DNA of 45,169 nt from Acidimicrobiia bacterium (GCA_036271555.1 DATBAK010000042.1:1-45169); one strand, 5' to 3'; shown: positions 32,308-41,303, counted from the first letter of the stretch. Notes: generated from the letters alone by a model not told the origin. Program-made: numbers and translations.

Positions 32308-33057
32308 GTGAGCGAGTCCGAGGGCGATCGACTGCAGAAGGTGCTCGCGCGCGCCGGCCTCGGGTCGCGGCGCGTGTGCGAGGTCCTCATCGCCGCGGGA
32401 CGGGTGACGGTCGACGGCGAGGTCGCGATGCTCGGCCGGCGGGTTGCCCTGGGGGCGCGCGTCGAGGTCGACGGCGTTCCGGTGCCGATCGCGGCCGACC
32501 TCGTGACGTACCTGCTCAACAAGCCCACCGGCGTCGTCACGACGACGAGCGATCCGCAGGGACGGGCGACGGTGAGCGCGCTCGTGCCGGCCTCGCCGCG
32601 CGTGTTCCCCGTCGGGCGGCTCGACTACGACAGCGAAGGCCTGCTGCTGCTCACGAACGACGGCGAGCTCACGCAGTTGCTGACCCACCCGCGTCACGGT
32701 GTGCCGAAGGCGTATCTCGCCGAGGTGATCGGCGTGCCGAGCGCCGGGGAGCTGCGGCGGCTGCGCGAGGGCGTCGAGCTCGACGACGGCATGACCGCGC
32801 CCGCGCGCGTTGCGATCGTCGCCCGGCGCGACGACTCGGCCGCGGTCGAGATCGTGATCCACGAAGGTCGCAACCGGCAGGTCCGGCGGATGTGCGAGGC
32901 CATCGGGCATCCCGCCACCCGGCTCGTCCGGACGCGCATCGGACCGCTCAGCGACGCGCGGCTCGCGCCCGGAGCGTGGCGCGTGCTCGACGCACCCGAG
33001 GTTCATGCGCTGTACGCGGCGGCCGCGGTCGGAGGACCGCGCGACGCCCCGCGGTAG
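32308..33057 (+). CDS. rluB: 23S rRNA pseudouridine synthase, RluB/RsuA family
   Basis: A 249-residue protein. An N-terminal S4 domain (residues 7-60, LQKVLARAGLGSRRVCEVLI) precedes the pseudouridine synthase core with catalytic Asp106 in GRLDYDSEG (103-111) and the conserved EGRNRQVRRMCEAIGH. In E. coli RluB modifies U2605 of 23S rRNA; RsuA acts on 16S. The scpAB-rluB-cmk-der order of Gram-positive bacteria supports RluB. Confidence 0.93.
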   Translation: MSESEGDRLQKVLARAGLGSRRVCEVLIAAGRVTVDGEVAMLGRRVALGARVEVDGVPVPIAADLVTYLLNKPTGVVTTTSDPQGRATVSALVPASPRVFPVGRLDYDSEGLLLLTNDGELTQLLTHPRHGVPKAYLAEVIGVPSAGELRRLREGVELDDGMTAPARVAIVARRDDSAAVEIVIHEGRNRQVRRMCEAIGHPATRLVRTRIGPLSDARLAPGAWRVLDAPEVHALYAAAAVGGPRDAPR

Positions 33058-33060
33058 CCT
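33055..33060 (+). promoter_or_regulatory. Candidate leaderless promoter (TAGCCT) before aroH
   Basis: TAGCCT overlaps the rluB stop codon and ends eight bases before GTG 33069. No ribosome site lies in between, so aroH-tyrA-aroA may start a sub-operon here. Confidence 0.45.
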
Positions 33061-33068
33061 CCGGCCCC

Positions 33069-33431
33069 GTGAGGCTGCTGGCGCTGCGGGGCGCAATCAC
33101 CTGTGCCGAGAACTCGAAGGCCGAGATCGACACCAAGACCCAGCGGCTGGTCCGGGAGATGCTCAAGCGCAACGCACTCGTGCACGACGAGATCGTGAGC
33201 GTCATCTTCACCGCGACCGACGATCTCACCGCCGAGTTCCCCGCCGCCGCGGCGCGCGCGATCGGTCTCGGCGACGTGCCGTTGCTCTGCGCGCGCGAGC
33301 TCAACATCGACCACGGCATGGCGCGCTGCATCCGTGTGCTCATGCACCTCCAGGTCGAGGGTCCGCGCGCCCCGCTGCACCACGTGTACCTCGAGGGTGC
33401 GCGCTTGCTCCGCGACGACCTTCCCGAGTGA
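33069..33431 (+). CDS. aroH: Chorismate mutase, AroH class
   Basis: A 120-residue protein starting VRLLALRGAITCAEN, the AroH-class signature (R-G-A-I-T-x-x-x-N). ARELNIDHGMARCIRVLMH near residues 77-95 is the second conserved block, with Arg90 the probable substrate ligand. It converts chorismate to prephenate; the trimeric AroH fold is unrelated to the AroQ class. The following gene uses its product. The stop overlaps the tyrA start. Confidence 0.93.
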   Translation: MRLLALRGAITCAENSKAEIDTKTQRLVREMLKRNALVHDEIVSVIFTATDDLTAEFPAAAARAIGLGDVPLLCARELNIDHGMARCIRVLMHLQVEGPRAPLHHVYLEGARLLRDDLPE

Positions 33432-34546
33432 GCGCGACGACCGGCGCGCCTCCGCGCGTGCGACGCGTCGCGGTGCTCGGGACCGGGCTCATCGGCGGCT
33501 CGATCGGGCTCGCGCTCGCGCGCCGGTCGGTCGAGGTGGTCGGCTTCGACGCGTCCTCCGAGCGGCTCGAGCGCGCGCGCGAGCTCGGAGCAGTCACGAA
33601 GGTCGCCGGCTCGCTCGCGGATGCCGTGCGCGGCGTCGATGTCGCGGTCGTCGCGGTGCCCGTCGGCCACATCGGCGCGCTGGCGACCGAGGCCCTGGCC
33701 GCGGGCGCACGGGTCGTCACGGATGTCGGCTCGGTGAAGGCGCCGGTGGTCGCGGCGATCGTGGCCGCGTGTCCCGACCGCGCCGCGCACTTCGTCGGCG
33801 GGCACCCGATGGCGGGGTCGGAGCAGGACGGCGTCGACGGCGCGGACCCGGATCTCTTCGTCGGCGCCAGCTGGGTGCTCACGCCGACGGCAGCCACCGA
33901 TCCCGACGCGTTCACCGTCGTACGGTCGCTCGTCGGGATGGTCGGTGCGGAGGCGATCGCGGTCGAGCCCGAACGTCACGACGCGCTCGTCGCGCTCGTG
34001 AGCCACGTTCCGCAGCTCGCGGCGTCGACCCTGATGGACGTTGCGGGCAGCGCGGGTGAGGAGCACCGCACGCTCATGCGGCTCGCCGCGGGCGGCTTCC
34101 GCGACATGACGCGCATCGCGGCCGGTCATCCCGGCATCTGGCCCGACATCCTGAGTGCGAACCGCGACGCGGTGCTGCGCGCGCTCGACGACTACGTCGC
34201 CGCGCTCGGCGCGGTACGCACGCTCGTCGAGTCCGGCTCGCGCGACGGCATCCTCGATCTCCTCGAGCGCGCCCGCCGCGCGCGCCGCAGCCTCCCCGTC
34301 GGCACACCGCCGCCCGAGGAGCTCGTGGAGCTGCGCATCCCGGTCGCCGACCGGCCCGGCGCGATCGCAGAGGTCACGACGCTCGCGGGCCGGCTCGGGA
34401 TCAACGTGTTCGACTTCGAGATCGCGCACTCGGGCGAAGGTGGTTCCGGTGTCATCGTGCTCGTGACCGCGGCGACGGGCGTCGACGAGCTCGAGTCCGG
34501 CCTCGTGGAGATCGGCTACCACGTGTCGCGCGGAGCACTCACGTGA
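33428..34546 (+). CDS. tyrA: Prephenate dehydrogenase with C-terminal ACT-like domain
   Basis: A 372-residue protein from GTG 33428. The NAD-binding GTGLIGGSIG lies at 18-27 and HPMAGSE at 126-132 (substrate site). The dehydrogenase domain ends near residue 285. A C-terminal segment (about 300-372: ELRIPVADRPGAIAEVTTL, LGINVFDFEIAHSGEG) resembles ACT domains and may bind tyrosine for feedback. It makes 4-hydroxyphenylpyruvate. The frame extends upstream into aroH, but family similarity begins here. Confidence 0.94.
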   Translation: MSATTGAPPRVRRVAVLGTGLIGGSIGLALARRSVEVVGFDASSERLERARELGAVTKVAGSLADAVRGVDVAVVAVPVGHIGALATEALAAGARVVTDVGSVKAPVVAAIVAACPDRAAHFVGGHPMAGSEQDGVDGADPDLFVGASWVLTPTAATDPDAFTVVRSLVGMVGAEAIAVEPERHDALVALVSHVPQLAASTLMDVAGSAGEEHRTLMRLAAGGFRDMTRIAAGHPGIWPDILSANRDAVLRALDDYVAALGAVRTLVESGSRDGILDLLERARRARRSLPVGTPPPEELVELRIPVADRPGAIAEVTTLAGRLGINVFDFEIAHSGEGGSGVIVLVTAATGVDELESGLVEIGYHVSRGALT

Positions 34547-35847
34547 GCGCGAGCGCGAACGAGATCACCGTCGGCGGCGCCCGCCCGCTGCGGGGTCGGT
34601 TGCGCGTTCCCGGCGACAAGTCGATCTCGCACCGCGCCTTGCTGTTCGCCGCGATCGCCGACGGTCGCAGCACGGTCACCGGGCTCGCGACCGGCGACGA
34701 CGTCGCGTCGTCGCGCGCCGCGATCGAGCTGCTCGGCGTGCGCGCGAAGGGCACGACCGAGCGGCTGACGATCACGGCGAGCGGGTTCGACGGCTTGCGC
34801 GAGCCCGGTGGCGTGGTCGACTGCGGTAACTCGGGCACGAGCATGCGCGTGCTGTCGGGCCTGCTCGCGGGCCGGCCGTTCCTCTCAGTGCTCGACGGCG
34901 ACGCGTCGCTGCGCCAGCGGCCGATGGCGCGCGTCGTCGAGCCCCTGCGAGCGATGGGTGCGACGATCGACGCGCGCGCCGACGGCACGCTCGCGCCGAT
35001 CGCGATCCGTGGCGGCGGGTTGCGCGGTGGATCGTTCACACCGAGTGTCGCGAGCGCGCAGGTGAAGAGCGCGCTCGTGCTCGCGGGCCTGCAGGCGTCG
35101 GGCCCGATCGAGATCACCGAGCTCGCGCCGAGCCGCGATCACACCGAGCGCATGCTCGCCGCACTCGGCGCGCCGGTGACGGTCGGCGACGGTGTCGTGC
35201 GCGTCGGCGCGGGACAACCTCAGGCGTTCGAGCTCGCCGTGCCCGGCGATCCGTCGTCGGCGGCGTTCTTCGTCGTCGCCGCGTGCATCACGCCGGGTTC
35301 GGAGCTCGTGATCGACGACGTCGCGCTCAATCCTTCGCGCATCGCGTTCGTCGACGTGCTCCGACGTATGGGCGCCGACATCGACGTCGAGGAGGTCGAG
35401 GTGCGGGTGGGCGAGCCGGTCGGCTCGATCACCGTGCGCGCCGCCGACCTGCACGGAACCGAGATCGCAGGCGCCGAAGTCGTCGCGGTGCAGGACGAGA
35501 TCCCCGCGCTCGCGGTCGCAGCCGCGTTCGCCGACGGCGTCACCGACATCCGCGACGCCGCGGAGCTGCGCGTGAAGGAGAGCGACCGCATCGGGACGGT
35601 CGAGCAGGAGCTCGGTCAGCTCGGCATCGGCGTGGAGTCGCGCGCCGACGGCCTGGCGATCCGCGGCGGCCGACCGCAGGCCGCAACGATGAAGGGCCAT
35701 GGCGATCACCGCATCGCGATGGCCGCCGCGATCGCGGGGCATGCCATCGAAGCCGACTCGACGGTGCGGGGCTGGTCGATCGCGGCGGTGTCGTATCCGA
35801 CCTTCCTCGACGATCTCGCGAGCGTGACCGGCGGCGGCCATGACTGA
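34543..35847 (+). CDS. aroA: 3-phosphoshikimate 1-carboxyvinyltransferase (EPSP synthase)
   Basis: A 434-residue protein. PGDKSISHR at 23-31 and GNSGTSMR near 95-102 bind phosphoenolpyruvate and shikimate-3-phosphate. The catalytic acid region is DEIPALAVAAA near 317 and KESDRIG near 345. It joins shikimate-3-phosphate and PEP in the step before chorismate. In the PEP loop, Gly at the GNSGTSMR position is as in glyphosate-sensitive class I enzymes, although class cannot be fixed from this motif alone. It overlaps tyrA by 4 nt and cmk by 8 nt. Confidence 0.96.
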   Translation: MSASANEITVGGARPLRGRLRVPGDKSISHRALLFAAIADGRSTVTGLATGDDVASSRAAIELLGVRAKGTTERLTITASGFDGLREPGGVVDCGNSGTSMRVLSGLLAGRPFLSVLDGDASLRQRPMARVVEPLRAMGATIDARADGTLAPIAIRGGGLRGGSFTPSVASAQVKSALVLAGLQASGPIEITELAPSRDHTERMLAALGAPVTVGDGVVRVGAGQPQAFELAVPGDPSSAAFFVVAACITPGSELVIDDVALNPSRIAFVDVLRRMGADIDVEEVEVRVGEPVGSITVRAADLHGTEIAGAEVVAVQDEIPALAVAAAFADGVTDIRDAAELRVKESDRIGTVEQELGQLGIGVESRADGLAIRGGRPQAATMKGHGDHRIAMAAAIAGHAIEADSTVRGWSIAAVSYPTFLDDLASVTGGGHD

Positions 35848-36517
35848 CGGCGTGGGCGACCCGATCGTCGCGATCGACGGGCCGTCGGGCTCGGGGAAGT
35901 CGACCGTGGCGCGCGGCGTCGCGACCCGACTCGGCTACGACGTCCTCGACACCGGCGCGATGTACCGCGTGGTCACGCTGCTCGTGCTCGACGGCGGTGT
36001 CGAACCCGACGACGGCGCGGCGGCGGCGAAGCTCGCCGAGGCGATGGATCTGGAGCTGGGGGAGTCGACGCGAGTCGACGGCCGTGACGTGAGCGCCGCC
36101 ATTCGCGGGCCCGAGGTGACCGCGGCGGTGTCGACGGTGTCGGCCCATCCCGCGGTGCGCGCGGTGCTGGTTGCGCGCCAGCGCGCGTGGGTCGCGCAAC
36201 GGGGCGGTGGTGTCGTCGAAGGGCGCGACATCGGTACCGTCGTGTTCCCCGACGCGCGCGTGAAGGTGTACCTGACCGCGAGCGACGAGGAGCGCGCCCG
36301 GCGCCGTCAGCGTGACGAGCACGCGGCCGATCGCAGGGTCGAAGTCGACTCGGTGCACGCCGACCTCGCGCGCCGCGACGCAATCGACTCGAACCGCAAG
36401 GTGTCGCCGCTCCAGGCCGCACCCGACGCGCTCGTGCTCGACACGACCGGTCGCGCGGTCGACGCCGTCGTCGACGAGATCGTGGCGCGCTGGGACGCAG
36501 CCGGGAGGACGGCGTGA
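35840..36517 (+). CDS. cmk: Cytidylate kinase
   Basis: A 225-residue protein with P-loop GPSGSGKST (14-22), YRVVTLLVLD after the DTGAM motif, GRDIGTVVFPDA in the CMP-binding region and the lid RRRQRDEH. It phosphorylates CMP and dCMP. The ATG lies eight bases inside aroA, so translation is coupled. The aroA-cmk pairing and proximity of der match many Gram-positive genomes. Confidence 0.95.
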   Translation: MTDGVGDPIVAIDGPSGSGKSTVARGVATRLGYDVLDTGAMYRVVTLLVLDGGVEPDDGAAAAKLAEAMDLELGESTRVDGRDVSAAIRGPEVTAAVSTVSAHPAVRAVLVARQRAWVAQRGGGVVEGRDIGTVVFPDARVKVYLTASDEERARRRQRDEHAADRRVEVDSVHADLARRDAIDSNRKVSPLQAAPDALVLDTTGRAVDAVVDEIVARWDAAGRTA

Positions 36518-37158
36518 CGTTCTACCGCTTCGTGCGCTTCTTGGTCGTCGGCTACGTGCGGGTGGTGTACCGCGCGCGGGTCATCGGGCGCGAGCACGCG
36601 CCGAGCGGCCCGTACGTGATCGCGCCGACGCACCGCTCGATGCTCGACATCCCGCTCGTGGGCGCGATCACGACCCGCCGCGTCCGCTTCATGGGGAAGC
36701 AGTCGTTGTTCCGCGTGCCCGTGCTCGGCGCGATCTTCTCGGCCCTCGGCGGCTACGCGGTCGCGCGCGACGGATCCGACTTCGGTCCCGTGCGCGAGTC
36801 GTTGAAGATGCTCGCGACCGGAGAGCCGGTTGTGGTGTATCCCGAAGGCACGCGCCAGCACGGACCGGAGATCGCACCGCTCCAGCCGGGTGCGGTGTAC
36901 CTCGCGCTCAAGGCCAACGTGCCGATCCTGCCGGTCGGCATCGCGGGCGTGGAGGAGACGTTCCGCAGCCGGAAGCGCTGGTCCTGGGGCTTCGGGCGCA
37001 TCGTCGTGGTCGTGGGCGAGCCGATCGTTCCGCCGCCGCGCGAGAGCTCGGTGGTGAAGCGCGCGGTGGTCGACGAGATGTCGGCCGACCTGCGCGTCAC
37101 CCTCCAACGACTCTTCGACGAGGCCTACCGCATCCGCGACGGCACGGCCCGGGTCTAG
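36514..37158 (+). CDS. plsC: 1-acyl-sn-glycerol-3-phosphate acyltransferase family protein
   Basis: A 214-residue protein overlapping cmk by 4 nt. The HX4D motif is His40-Asp45 (HRSMLD), and the second motif YPEGTR is at 109-114. A hydrophobic N-terminus (FVRFLVVGYVRVV) attaches it to the membrane. It transfers a fatty acyl chain to lysophosphatidic acid. Some actinobacteria have several paralogues, so the acceptor is inferred. It is the last gene of the run and overlaps the convergent ispH by 4 nt. Confidence 0.9.
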   Translation: MTFYRFVRFLVVGYVRVVYRARVIGREHAPSGPYVIAPTHRSMLDIPLVGAITTRRVRFMGKQSLFRVPVLGAIFSALGGYAVARDGSDFGPVRESLKMLATGEPVVVYPEGTRQHGPEIAPLQPGAVYLALKANVPILPVGIAGVEETFRSRKRWSWGFGRIVVVVGEPIVPPPRESSVVKRAVVDEMSADLRVTLQRLFDEAYRIRDGTARV

Positions 37159-38219
37159 CCGAGGTCGGTCAGCACGTCGGAGGCGTCGATCGAGCGGTCG
37201 GCGCCGAACGGACCGCCGGCGTCGCGGGCGCGGCGAGGGTCGCCGCCGACGACGAAGGCAGCCGCGGCGTCGAACGCGGGCAACAGCTCGCGCAGCTCGC
37301 GCGGCGGTGGGAAGTACTCGTCCTCGTCGGTCACGCGGACATGGGTGACGCCGGCGCGCGGATCGAGCAGCGCGATCACGCCGTCGACGAGCTCTTCGGG
37401 CGCGCTCGCGCCCGCGGTCACGCCGACGACGCGCGCGTCGCCGAGTACCGCGAGGTCGAGCTCAGCGGGTCCGTCGACGCGCAGGACGAGCGGGCACCCC
37501 GCGTCGGCCGCGACGCGCGTCAGCGCGATCGTGTTCGACGAGTTCGCGCTGCCGATCACGATCACCGCGTCGGCGTCGCGTGCGATGCGCTGCAGCGCGG
37601 CTTGCCGGTTGGTCGTCGCGAAGCAGAGGTCGTCGCGCGACGCGGTCCACAACGACGGCACGTGCTCGCGCGTGCGCTCGAGCAGTCCCTGCCACTCGGT
37701 GTGCGAGAGCGTCGTCTGCGCGAGCATCGCGACACCGGCGTCGGCGTCGAGCCCGCGCAGAGCGTCATCGAGCCCGGCCTCGTTCTCGACGAGTCGAATC
37801 GACTCGGGCGCGACCGCGACGGTGCCGACCGCCTCGTCGTGTCCCGCATGGCCGACGTAGAGGACGCGGTAGCCCTTCTGCGCGCGCACCTTCGCCTCGT
37901 GGTGCACCTTGGTGACGAGCGGGCACACCGCGTTCACGACGTAGCGATTGCGCGAGCGGGCCTCGGCGACGACCTCGGGCGCGGAGCCGTGGGCCGACAG
38001 CATGAGCGGCGCACCCTCGGGCACTTCCGACAGGTCGTCGACGAAGATCACGCCGAGGTCGCGGAACCGGTCGACGACGACCCGGTTGTGCACGATCTCG
38101 TGGTAGCAGTAGACGGGCGGCTCGAAGGCGCGCACCATCCACGCGAGCGCCTTGATCGCCATCTCCACGCCGGCACAGAAGCCCCGCGGCTCGGCCAGCA
38201 ACACCTGCTCCACGGCCAC
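37155..38219 (-). CDS. ispH: 4-hydroxy-3-methylbut-2-enyl diphosphate reductase
   Basis: A 354-residue protein from GTG 38219 (GTG 38213 is an alternative). The three [4Fe-4S] cysteines are present: Cys15 (RGFCAGVEMA), Cys99 (NAVCPLV) and Cys199 (LCFATTNRQ). HEIVHN (40-45), SAHGSAPEV and the GSANSSNT loop complete the active site. It performs the last step of the non-mevalonate isoprenoid pathway, giving IPP and DMAPP. The open frame extends 63 codons farther upstream, through a dispersed repeat, and is rejected as coding. Confidence 0.96.
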   Translation of the reverse strand: MAVEQVLLAEPRGFCAGVEMAIKALAWMVRAFEPPVYCYHEIVHNRVVVDRFRDLGVIFVDDLSEVPEGAPLMLSAHGSAPEVVAEARSRNRYVVNAVCPLVTKVHHEAKVRAQKGYRVLYVGHAGHDEAVGTVAVAPESIRLVENEAGLDDALRGLDADAGVAMLAQTTLSHTEWQGLLERTREHVPSLWTASRDDLCFATTNRQAALQRIARDADAVIVIGSANSSNTIALTRVAADAGCPLVLRVDGPAELDLAVLGDARVVGVTAGASAPEELVDGVIALLDPRAGVTHVRVTDEDEYFPPPRELRELLPAFDAAAAFVVGGDPRRARDAGGPFGADRSIDASDVLTDLG

Positions 38220-38282
38220 GAAACCAGGATACGAGCGGACGCGCGACCGGCTGGGCTCGGGAGCCTCGGCGCGAGTCACTCC

Positions 38283-38377
38283 ACACGGCCGAAGGCGTGA
38301 GCGGAGCGAGCGTCGAGGCTCGCCCGCGAGCCGTGCGAGCCCGCGACCCGGAAGGGAGCCGGTGAAGGAGCGAGTGA
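38283..38377 (-). repeat. Long dispersed GC-rich repeat, copy A (inverted relative to copy B)
   Basis: 95 bp in the 182-bp divergent region between ispH and the DUF512 gene. Its reverse complement aligns with 39783-39873, with about nine substitutions and one 4-nt indel by eye, including a perfect 25-nt block (gcgagcctcgacgctcgctc and the next five bases). Confidence 0.85.
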
Positions 38378-38387
38378 GACCGCTCCG

Positions 38388-38393
38388 TAGACT
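38388..38393 (+). promoter_or_regulatory. Candidate leaderless promoter (TAGACT) for the DUF512 gene
   Basis: TAGACT ends eight bases before GTG 38402 and no Shine-Dalgarno sequence intervenes. It lies just outside repeat copy A. Confidence 0.45.
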
Positions 38394-38401
38394 GGTCGGC
38401 C

Positions 38402-39901
38402 GTGCCACCCGCCCGTGTCGTCGCCGTCACCTCCGAGTCCTACGCCGCAACCGCGGGACTCCTCGCGGGCGACGAGATCCTCACGGTCAACGGCGAGGAC
38501 CTGCGCGACGTCATCCGCTACCAGCTGCAGGTCGACGAGCCCGTCGTCGAGCTCGAAGTGCGTCGTGGCGGGCTCGAGCGGACGGTCGTCGTCGACAAGC
38601 CCGCGGGTGCTCCGCTCGGGCTCGAGCTCGCGAGCGCGGTGTTCGACCGCGTGCGCACCTGCGACAACCACTGCCCGTTCTGCTTCATCTACCAATTGCC
38701 GAAGGGCATGCGGAAGAGCCTGTCGTTGAAGGACGACGACTACCGGCTCTCGTTCCTCTACGGGAACTTCACGACGCTCACACGATTCACCGAGGCCGAC
38801 CTCGAACGCGTCGTGACCGAGAAGCTCAGTCCCCTGTACGTGAGCATCCACGCGACCGACCCCGACGTGCGCACGCGTCTGCTGCGCAACCGGCGCGGGG
38901 CGACGAGCCTGCGCTGGCTCGCGCAACTGCTCGCGGCGGGCGTCGAGGTGCACGGTCAGGTGGTCGTGTGCCCGGGCCTCAACGACGGCGACGTCCTCGA
39001 GGACACGATGCTCGGGATCCTCGACCGATTCCCCGAGCTCGCGTCCGTCGGAGTCGTGCCGCTCGGTGTGAGCGCGCACTCGCGTGAGCCGGAGCTGCGG
39101 TTCCACACACCTGCGGAGGTCGCGCGCACGCTCGACACCGTCGAGCACTGGCAGGAGGTGTTCCGGCGCGCGCTCGGCCGGCGCGTGGTGTTCGCGTCCG
39201 ACGAGTACTACCTGCTCGCCGGACGCCCGTTCCCCGACGCCGCGCACTACGAAGGCTTCGTGCAGCACGAGAACGGCATCGGCATGGCGCGCGCGTTCAC
39301 CGACGAAGTGCGCGACGCGCTCGACGGTGGCGACGGCATCGGTCGCCGGCCGCGTGCGGGCTTCTTCGCGTGGGTCGACGGTGCGCCCGCCGACGGCTAC
39401 CGCGCGCCGCGCACCACCAAGGCCGGCACGGTCGTCGGGACGCCGGGCGCGCGTCGTATCGCCATCCTCACCGGTGAGCTCGGCGCACCGGTGCTCGCGC
39501 CGCTCGTCGACGACCTCACCGCGCACGCGGGCACCGACGTCCGGTTGCTCACGGTGCGCAACGACTTCTTCGGCGGCAACATCGGCGTCACCGGTCTGAT
39601 GACGGGTGCCGATATCGGTGCCGCGCTCGAATCGCAACCCGAGCACGACCGCTACCTGCTGCCCGATGTCGCGCTCTCGCAGGGCCGCTTCCTCGACGGC
39701 ACGACGCTCGCGCAGCTCCCGCGCGTCGTCGAGGCGATCCCCACCGACGGCCGCGCGCTGGTGGAGGCCCTGCAACCTTCGGTCACTCCTTCGCCGGCTC
39801 CCCTCCGGGTCGCCGACTCGCACGTTCGCTGGCGAGCCTCGACGCTCGCTCCGCTCGCGCCTTCGGCCGCGTGGGAGAGCGCGACGGCCGAGCGCGAATG
39901 A
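38402..39901 (+). CDS. PDZ-radical SAM-DUF512 protein
   Basis: A 499-residue protein. A PDZ-like domain (residues 1-65, AGLLAGDEILTVNGEDLRD) is followed by a radical SAM centre with CxxxCxxC (Cys87, Cys91, Cys94), YVSIHATDPDVR near 150 and the DUF512 region (DEYYLLAGRPFP; GFVQHENGIGM). The reaction is unknown in the family. It lies directly upstream of der with a 4-nt overlap, a frequent neighbour in Gram-positive genomes, which hints at a ribosome or RNA modification role. From about residue 461 the C-terminus is encoded by a dispersed repeat and is probably not part of the conserved protein. Confidence 0.92.
   Translation: MPPARVVAVTSESYAATAGLLAGDEILTVNGEDLRDVIRYQLQVDEPVVELEVRRGGLERTVVVDKPAGAPLGLELASAVFDRVRTCDNHCPFCFIYQLPKGMRKSLSLKDDDYRLSFLYGNFTTLTRFTEADLERVVTEKLSPLYVSIHATDPDVRTRLLRNRRGATSLRWLAQLLAAGVEVHGQVVVCPGLNDGDVLEDTMLGILDRFPELASVGVVPLGVSAHSREPELRFHTPAEVARTLDTVEHWQEVFRRALGRRVVFASDEYYLLAGRPFPDAAHYEGFVQHENGIGMARAFTDEVRDALDGGDGIGRRPRAGFFAWVDGAPADGYRAPRTTKAGTVVGTPGARRIAILTGELGAPVLAPLVDDLTAHAGTDVRLLTVRNDFFGGNIGVTGLMTGADIGAALESQPEHDRYLLPDVALSQGRFLDGTTLAQLPRVVEAIPTDGRALVEALQPSVTPSPAPLRVADSHVRWRASTLAPLAPSAAWESATAERE
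39783..39873 (+). repeat. Long dispersed GC-rich repeat, copy B (inside the DUF512 gene end)
   Basis: 91 bp matching the reverse complement of 38283-38377. It is translated as part of the last 39 residues of the DUF512 protein and ends 25 bp before the der start. Confidence 0.85.
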
Positions 39902-41241
39902 ACGATCGACTTCCCGTCATCGCCGTCGTCGGGCGACCGAACGTCGGCAAGTCGACGCTCGTCAACCGGATCGTCGGCAAGCGCGACGCGATCGTGCAGG
40001 AGCGTCCGGGCGTCACGCGCGACCGCAAGGAGTTCGTCTCGGAGTGGGCGGGGCGGCGGTTCCTCGTCGTCGACACCGGCGGTTGGATCCGAGCGGGGGA
40101 GTCGGGACTGACCGACGAGGACCCCGCGCTCGCGGCGAAGGTGAGCGAGCAGGCCGAGCGCGCGATGCGCGAGGCCGACGCGATCGTGCTCGTCGTCGAC
40201 GTCAACGTCGGGGTCACCGAAGAAGACGCGCGCGTCGCCCGCGTGCTGCGCACCGCAACCGTCCCGGTGCTCGTCGTCGCGAACAAGGTCGACGACGAAC
40301 GTCGCGTCGGCGCGGTGTGGGAGTTCGCGAAGCTCGCGCTCGGCGATCCGATGCCGGTGTCGGCGCTGCACGGCCGCGAGAGCGGCGACTTCCTCGACGC
40401 GCTCGTGGCTGCGCTGCCCCCGGAGCCGGCGGCCGATGCCGAGGAAGAAGCGGGCGACAAGATCTTCTCGATCGCGATCGTCGGCCGTCCGAACGTCGGC
40501 AAGTCGACGTTGTTCAACCGGCTCGTCGGCGAGGAGCGGTCGGTCGTGCACGACCTGCCGGGCACGACGCGTGACGCGGTCGACACCGTGATCGAGACCG
40601 AGGACGGTCCGCTCCGATTCGTCGACACCGCGGGCATGCGCCGGCGCAGCAAGGTCGACGAACCGACCGAGTACTACAGCGTCGTGCGCGCGCTGCAGGC
40701 CGTCGACCGCGCCGACGCATGTCTGTTCGTGATCGACGGCACCGTCGGCGTCACGAACCAGGACCAGCGGCTCGCGGAGCGGGTCGACGCCTCGGGCACC
40801 GCGATCGTCATCGTCCTCAACAAGTGGGATCTGCTCGGCACCGAGGCCCGGGCCGAGCTCCGCCGGAGGGTCGAGCGCGACCTCGCGTTCCTCGGCTACG
40901 CGCCGGTGCTGCCGATCTCGGCGCTCACCGGCAGCAAGGTCGTCAGCCTGCTCCCCGCCCTGCGCAACGCGGAGCGGGCGTATCACGGTCGCATCCCGAC
41001 GGGGGCGCTCAACCGCGTGCTGCGCGACGCCCAGGCCGCGCACCCGCCGCCGCTCGAGGGCCGCCGCCGGCCGCGGATCCTCTACGCGACGCAGGGTGCC
41101 AGCGACCCGCCGACGGTCACGCTGTTCACGAGCGGCACGCTGCCGGCCACCTACCTGCGTTACCTCGAGCGCCGGCTGCGCGAGTCGTTCGACGTCGGGC
41201 CGACGCCGCTGAAGCTGCGGGTCCGCCGCCAGCGCAACTGA
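39898..41241 (+). CDS. der: Ribosome biogenesis GTPase Der (EngA)
   Basis: A 447-residue protein with two tandem GTPase domains. The first G1 motif is GRPNVGKST at 12-20, the second an identical GRPNVGKST near 197-205. NKVD (G4, first) and NKWD (G4, second) are present, as are the DTGG and DTAGM G3 motifs. A KH-like domain forms the C-terminus. It assists 50S assembly. The extra upstream ATG in the open frame (39871) lies in repeat sequence and is rejected; ATG 39898 overlaps the preceding stop. Confidence 0.97.
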   Translation: MNDRLPVIAVVGRPNVGKSTLVNRIVGKRDAIVQERPGVTRDRKEFVSEWAGRRFLVVDTGGWIRAGESGLTDEDPALAAKVSEQAERAMREADAIVLVVDVNVGVTEEDARVARVLRTATVPVLVVANKVDDERRVGAVWEFAKLALGDPMPVSALHGRESGDFLDALVAALPPEPAADAEEEAGDKIFSIAIVGRPNVGKSTLFNRLVGEERSVVHDLPGTTRDAVDTVIETEDGPLRFVDTAGMRRRSKVDEPTEYYSVVRALQAVDRADACLFVIDGTVGVTNQDQRLAERVDASGTAIVIVLNKWDLLGTEARAELRRRVERDLAFLGYAPVLPISALTGSKVVSLLPALRNAERAYHGRIPTGALNRVLRDAQAAHPPPLEGRRRPRILYATQGASDPPTVTLFTSGTLPATYLRYLERRLRESFDVGPTPLKLRVRRQRN

Positions 41242-41303
41242 GCCCCGAGCGGCCGCGCTCCTGAGAGAACCGCCCCTCGCCTGATCCGTTCGGCCCATTG
41301 TGG

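Noticed and set aside
38220-38408. Longer N-terminus for IspH (open frame to 38408)
   Set aside because: The extra residues come from the dispersed repeat and are absent from the family; similarity begins just after GTG 38219.
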